Shown here piece after piece: positions 1 to 4,000 of a DNA stretch of 6,871 bases. How positions within the stretch are numbered: the stretch's first letter is position 1; each line of letters starts with the position of its first letter. This stretch comes from Pseudomonadota bacterium. Its GTDB lineage: Bacteria; Pseudomonadota; Alphaproteobacteria; Rhizobiales; Xanthobacteraceae. The stretch spans positions 1-6,871 of the forward strand of contig JAEZMI010000071.1 in the NCBI GenBank assembly GCA_023414975.1, in the 5' to 3' direction. A program made the translations under genes and the position numbers. The notes under the pieces were generated by a model, which was not told where the DNA came from, did no database searches, and saw only the letters and a list, made by a program, of their open reading frames with translations.

Positions 1-855
1 CGCGTCCCTCTGCTGCGCCGCGGCGGCGGCGCGGTCGGTGCGCATCCGCTCGGTCGCGATCATGCTTTCCCGGAACACCAGGACAGCCTGCGCCATGCTG
101 CCGATCTCGTCGCGCCGGTGGGTATCCGGCACTTCGGTGTCCATCTTGTTGTCGGCGAGTGCCCGCATCACGCCCGTCATCCGGCTGATCGGCGCGGAAA
201 CCGAGCGGGTGATGGCCAGCATGGTCAGCACGCAGCATACCAGCATCAGGCCGATGGCGATCAACAGGCCGGTGATGACGGTCGAGCGCATGTGTTCGCT
301 GAACGCGGCGCTCTGCCGCGCGTCGTCGCTCTTGCGCTTCAGCACATCGGCAACGGCCGCGTAGAAGGCATTGGCGTCGGCCTGCAGGTCATCCAGCAGC
401 ACCTTCTCAGCCATGGCCGAAAGACCGGCCTTCTCCAGTGCCGCAAACTCCTCTTCCACGGCCAGGAAGTGCTGCCATTTGACGAACAGCGTATCGGCGA
501 GCACCTGCTCGTCCGGCGAGGAAATCGTCGGCGCGTACTGGCTCCAGGACTGCGAGAACGACCCGTGCGCCGCGCTGATCTCCTGCTGGAGCGCGGCCTG
601 GACGGCGGGCCGCTTGTCGTAATGCATGACGAGATCGAGCCCGCGCAGCTGCTGGCTGAGCCGGGCCATGTCGCCGAGGATCGTCACACCTTCAATATTG
701 CGCGCCAGAGCCGCCGTCACGTCGCCGAGCGCGACGATCCGGTTGAGCGCAAACAGTCCGAGGGCGATGGTGAAGACCAATATGAACCCGAAGGCCGCGA
801 AGATCTTGAACTTGATCGACGAGGTCGCCATGCCGCGAGTAGACCGCTTTTCCAT
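1..855 (-). CDS. Methyl-accepting chemotaxis protein, N-terminal part (cut by window edge)
   Basis: Inner-membrane chemoreceptor: it senses a periplasmic ligand and signals to the CheA/CheW array. The frame is open from an ATG at 855..853 to the left edge, giving 285 residues with no stop. I chose this start because AGGAG lies 5 nt upstream; an in-frame Met at residue 9 is a weaker alternative. Visible order: short basic N-terminus; TM1 about residues 18-37 (IFAAFGFILVFTIALGLFAL); a mainly helical, charged periplasmic region about 38-192, the size of a four-helix-bundle sensor (4HB_MCP type); TM2 about 193-215 (contains GLLIAIGLMLVCCVLTMLAI); HAMP about 216-268 with the conserved Pro222 and a DEIG motif at 249-252; then VFRESMIATERMR and an Ala/Gln/Arg-rich helix, a linker common in alphaproteobacterial chemoreceptors. 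The methylation and CheW-binding domain is outside the window, so a HAMP histidine kinase or diguanylate cyclase is not strictly excluded. The ligand cannot be inferred. Confidence 0.85.
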   Translation of the reverse strand, partial: MEKRSTRGMATSSIKFKIFAAFGFILVFTIALGLFALNRIVALGDVTAALARNIEGVTILGDMARLSQQLRGLDLVMHYDKRPAVQAALQQEISAAHGSFSQSWSQYAPTISSPDEQVLADTLFVKWQHFLAVEEEFAALEKAGLSAMAEKVLLDDLQADANAFYAAVADVLKRKSDDARQSAAFSEHMRSTVITGLLIAIGLMLVCCVLTMLAITRSVSAPISRMTGVMRALADNKMDTEVPDTHRRDEIGSMAQAVLVFRESMIATERMRTDRAAAAAQQRDA

Positions 856-860
856 ACGCG

Positions 861-865
861 CTCCT
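861..865 (-). promoter_or_regulatory. Ribosome binding site of the chemoreceptor gene
   Basis: On the minus strand AGGAG is followed by CGCGT and then ATG. The 5-nt spacing is near ideal and decides the start at 855 rather than the in-frame ATG eight codons later. Confidence 0.75.
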
Positions 866-1041
866 GAGGGATTTCCAAGGCGCCGACAGCTGCCCGTGGA
901 GTAGCTGCCGTGCGCGATGCGGGAGCGGCGACATCCGCCGGACTCCTCCAACCCTGGAACAAAGACCACGCGCCGCTTGTGCGGAGCTTGCGGGCGCGGG
1001 CAAGGATGGCGGCCACGACGCGTTGCGGCACGCATCACTTT

Positions 1042-1062
1042 GTGCGGGCGCGCCGCCCGCGC
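1042..1062 (-). terminator. GC-rich hairpin after the autotransporter stop, possible terminator
   Basis: A perfect 7-bp inverted repeat (GCGGGCG, loop CGC, CGCCCGC at 1044-1060) lies 12 bases past the autotransporter stop codon. It can be extended by a wobble and one G-C pair to 1042-1062. The stem is very stable for its size. On the minus-strand transcript it is followed by ACAAAGUG and not by a U tract, so it does not meet the usual intrinsic-terminator pattern. It may be an imperfect terminator or a 3'-end stabilising structure. Its position just after the gene end is the main support. Confidence 0.35.
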
Positions 1063-1072
1063 TTTGGCCCGC

Positions 1073-4000
1073 TCACCATCTGACCCGCAGGCCGCCACTC
1101 GCGCCGAGCACCGAATAGCCGTCGGCGATCTGGGCGTCGAAACCGGCGGAGAAGCTCATATTGGCACTGATATTGACCTGAAGCCCCGCATGAAGGTCCA
1201 GCGCGTCGCGCACGACCGGGATCGGCGTGCCGGAGAAAGCCAGGTCCGGCGCCTCGGCGAAGCTGCGCGACAGGTCGCGGTCCGGGCTGAAATCGTGCAT
1301 CCACGCGGCGCGGACGAAGGGCGCATAGGTCGTGCCGTCCTTTCCGTGCCACACGCTGTCGAACTGAACGCCGAGATAGGCCGGCAGTGCGGTGATCGTG
1401 CTGGAATGGAAGGTGAGGCCCCCGCCCAGCGCCCCGAAGCTCTCCGTATCCGATCCCAGCCAGAGTTGCATGGGCTCGAAGGCCGCAAAGGGGGTCAGGG
1501 TGGCGCCGGTGTCACCGAGCGCGAAGCCGTAGCCAAATTCAACCCGGCCGCCGAGCAGCGTGCCGTCAAGATCCGTGTCCGCCGCGAGGTTCAGGCCGAG
1601 ACCATAGAGGTTTCGCGCGAAATCGGCGCTGCCATAGCCGAGCGTGGCGATGGCAGAGACATAGGCCTGCCCCATCTCATAGACGCCATAGGCGCTGAAC
1701 CCGCCATAATCGGTCGATGCGCTGGCGCCATAGGCGCTTGCCGACAGGTCGGTCGAGGAGAAATTGCCGGCAAACCCCAGCAGGGCCGGCAGATCCGGCA
1801 GTTCCCCATCCACGCCGATGGTGGCGCCGAGCAACGTGCCAGAGAGCCCGCCGCCGGTGGTCGAGCTGCCCATGGGCGCTCCCCAGAAATACGTCGCCGG
1901 CTCGGGCTCGCGCGCTCCCGCCGCCCTGGTCGCGGTCGACGGATTTGCGTGCCGCTGGAGCAGGCGCCAATTGTCCATCTGATCGGTCACGCTCGCCATG
2001 GCCGCCGCGTTCGCGTTGATCATGCTCTGGGGCACCAGCGAGACCGCGCCGCCGCCGATGGTCTGGTAGGCCGTCTCAAGCTCCTGCACGGTCGGTATGT
2101 CCAGCAGCGCCGGAACGAGGGTCTGGAACAGCGGGGACGAGCCTCGGGTCTGGATGGCGCCGACGACGTCGCCGACCACCCCCGCGCCGCGCGACAGGCC
2201 CTCCGGCGTGAAGTCGATGCGGGTGTCGAGGTTCAGAAGCGAGGAGGAGCCGGACAATGAGAAGTCCAGGATCGCCGTCTCGCCCACGGCCGTAAGGTTC
2301 GACCAGTCGATCGCGCCCGCGGCGATGAGGAAGGGCACGGAGAAGGCGCCGGGCATGGCGAGGCCGGGGCGATAAAGGCGGCCCTCGCTGGTGCCTCCGA
2401 GCGCGGCGCTCCCGCTGACCGCGAACTGGTCCGCCCCGAGCGATATCTGATCGGTGCGCACGACAAGACGGCCGGTCGCCGTCTGCACCAGGCTGCCGTT
2501 GATGGCGGTCGCGCCGAGGCTGGTCGAGCCGCGGCGCAGCACGCCCTCGTTGCGGAGTACGGATTGCGGCCCGCCGAGGTCGAGCGACGCGCCGGCATAT
2601 ATCGTGCCGCTGGACAGGTTGACGACGCTGTTGCCCACGCCGTGAGTGAGCGACAGATTGCCGAGCAGGCCGCCCCCATTGGTGATGGCGCTGTACCCGC
2701 CCGTCGTGCGGACCGCCATGCCCTCGGAACCGTCGACCGTGGCGATCCAGCCGTAATTGTTGACGTAATTCTCGGTGCCATCGCTGACGACCGCGGCCCC
2801 GCCGCTACCGCCGATGACGCTCGCGCCCGGCGCGATGTTGAGGATCGGATCCGCGTTGCCCTGCATCAGGACGCCGACCGCGCCGGGGCCTGTCGCGCTG
2901 ACCGCCAGGTTGTTCACGAGGTTGACGGCCACTTTGCCGGAGGCGGCGGCGCTGCCATTCACCAGTTCCATGCTGGTGCCGTTCATCACCAGGCCGCCGC
3001 CATTGCTGACAGACTGGGCGATGACACCGTAGGCGCCGGCGCCGGTGGTGGTGATGGTGGCGTTCACATTCACCGTCACCGCCCCGCCCGTGCCGGTGCC
3101 GGTCGGCGCGGTCCATGTCGTCGTCCCCTGCCCGGAAGCGACGGCCGCGCCGCCACCGCCGCCAATGGACTGGGCCAGCACGCCCACCGCATTGGTGCCG
3201 CTGGTGGTCAGTGGGCCTCCCACCGTTACCACGACAACGCCGCCATTGGCGGACGTGGTGGACGCGGCGGGCCCGGCGAAGGTGACGCTGCCCCCGGCAT
3301 TGGCGACACCGCCGCCCCCGCCGATGCTCTGCGCCACAATGCCGATGGCCGCATTGCCGGTGGTCGAGACGGCGCCGGAAGTGGAGACCGTGACCGCGCC
3401 GCCCGCGCCGCTGCTCGTGCCGCCAAGCGTTGTAGCAAGACCGCTCGTCGTGGCCGAACCCGTGCTGACGCTGGCGACACCGCCGCCCCCGCCGATCGAC
3501 TGGGCGAGAATGCCGAAGGCCGCGCTGCCGGAGGTGGCGAGGCCGCCCGCCGTGACCGTGACGCTCCCGCCATCATTGCCGCTGCCGCCCGTCCCGGCCA
3601 GGGTGAGCATGCCGCTCACGCCTCCACTGCTGAAGCTGGACGAACTGGCGGCGCCGATGCCCCCGCCACCACCGATGGACTGGGCGAGGACCGCCACCGC
3701 CGCGGCGCCCGAGGTGGTGATCATATCCGCCGCGGTCACCGTCACGGTGTCGCCGGTCTGGCCGCTGCCGGCGCTGCCGCCGAGCGCCATGCTGAAGGAG
3801 GCCTGCGATCCGCCCGAGGCGCCGCTGGTCGAGGCTCCCGCCGTTCCACCGCCGCCACCGACGGACTGCGCCAGCAGGCCGTAGGCCAGATCGCCGCGGG
3901 TGGTGATGGCGGCGTTGGCCTTCACCGTGACCTCGCCGCCCGCCCCGCCCCCGCCGCCCGATCCGCCGAGGCCGAAGGCCAGCGCATAGCTGCTGTTGCT

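Larger units (their letters stand above)
856..1072 (-). other. Intergenic region between autotransporter and chemoreceptor genes
   Basis: About 217 bp separates the autotransporter stop from the chemoreceptor start, both on the minus strand. It contains a GC-rich hairpin close to the autotransporter stop and the chemoreceptor ribosome binding site at the other end. Short open frames crossing it on either strand continue into the flanking genes in other frames and show no recognisable protein. The length suggests the chemoreceptor has its own promoter here, but I could not find convincing -35/-10 boxes, a sigma-28-like flagellar promoter, or a correctly spaced sigma-54 site. Confidence 0.6.

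Noticed and set aside
926..940. Small inverted repeat CGGCG-acatc-CGCCG in the intergenic gap
   Set aside because: A 5-bp GC stem is expected by chance at this base composition and has no positional support.
1000..1016. Possible sigma-54 promoter upstream of the chemoreceptor gene (TGGCCG...TTGC on the minus strand)
   Set aside because: The spacing between the GG and GC elements is 11, not the required 10, and the rest of the consensus is poor.
692..1031. Two overlapping minus-strand small open frames across the gap
   Set aside because: They run into the chemoreceptor gene in other frames, lack a good ribosome binding site and resemble no protein I know.
917..2260. 447-residue open frame on the plus strand
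   Set aside because: Antisense to the barrel and stem and extending into the intergenic gap. The Arg/Ala/Gly-rich sequence shows no domain, while the opposite strand encodes a complete, recognisable barrel.
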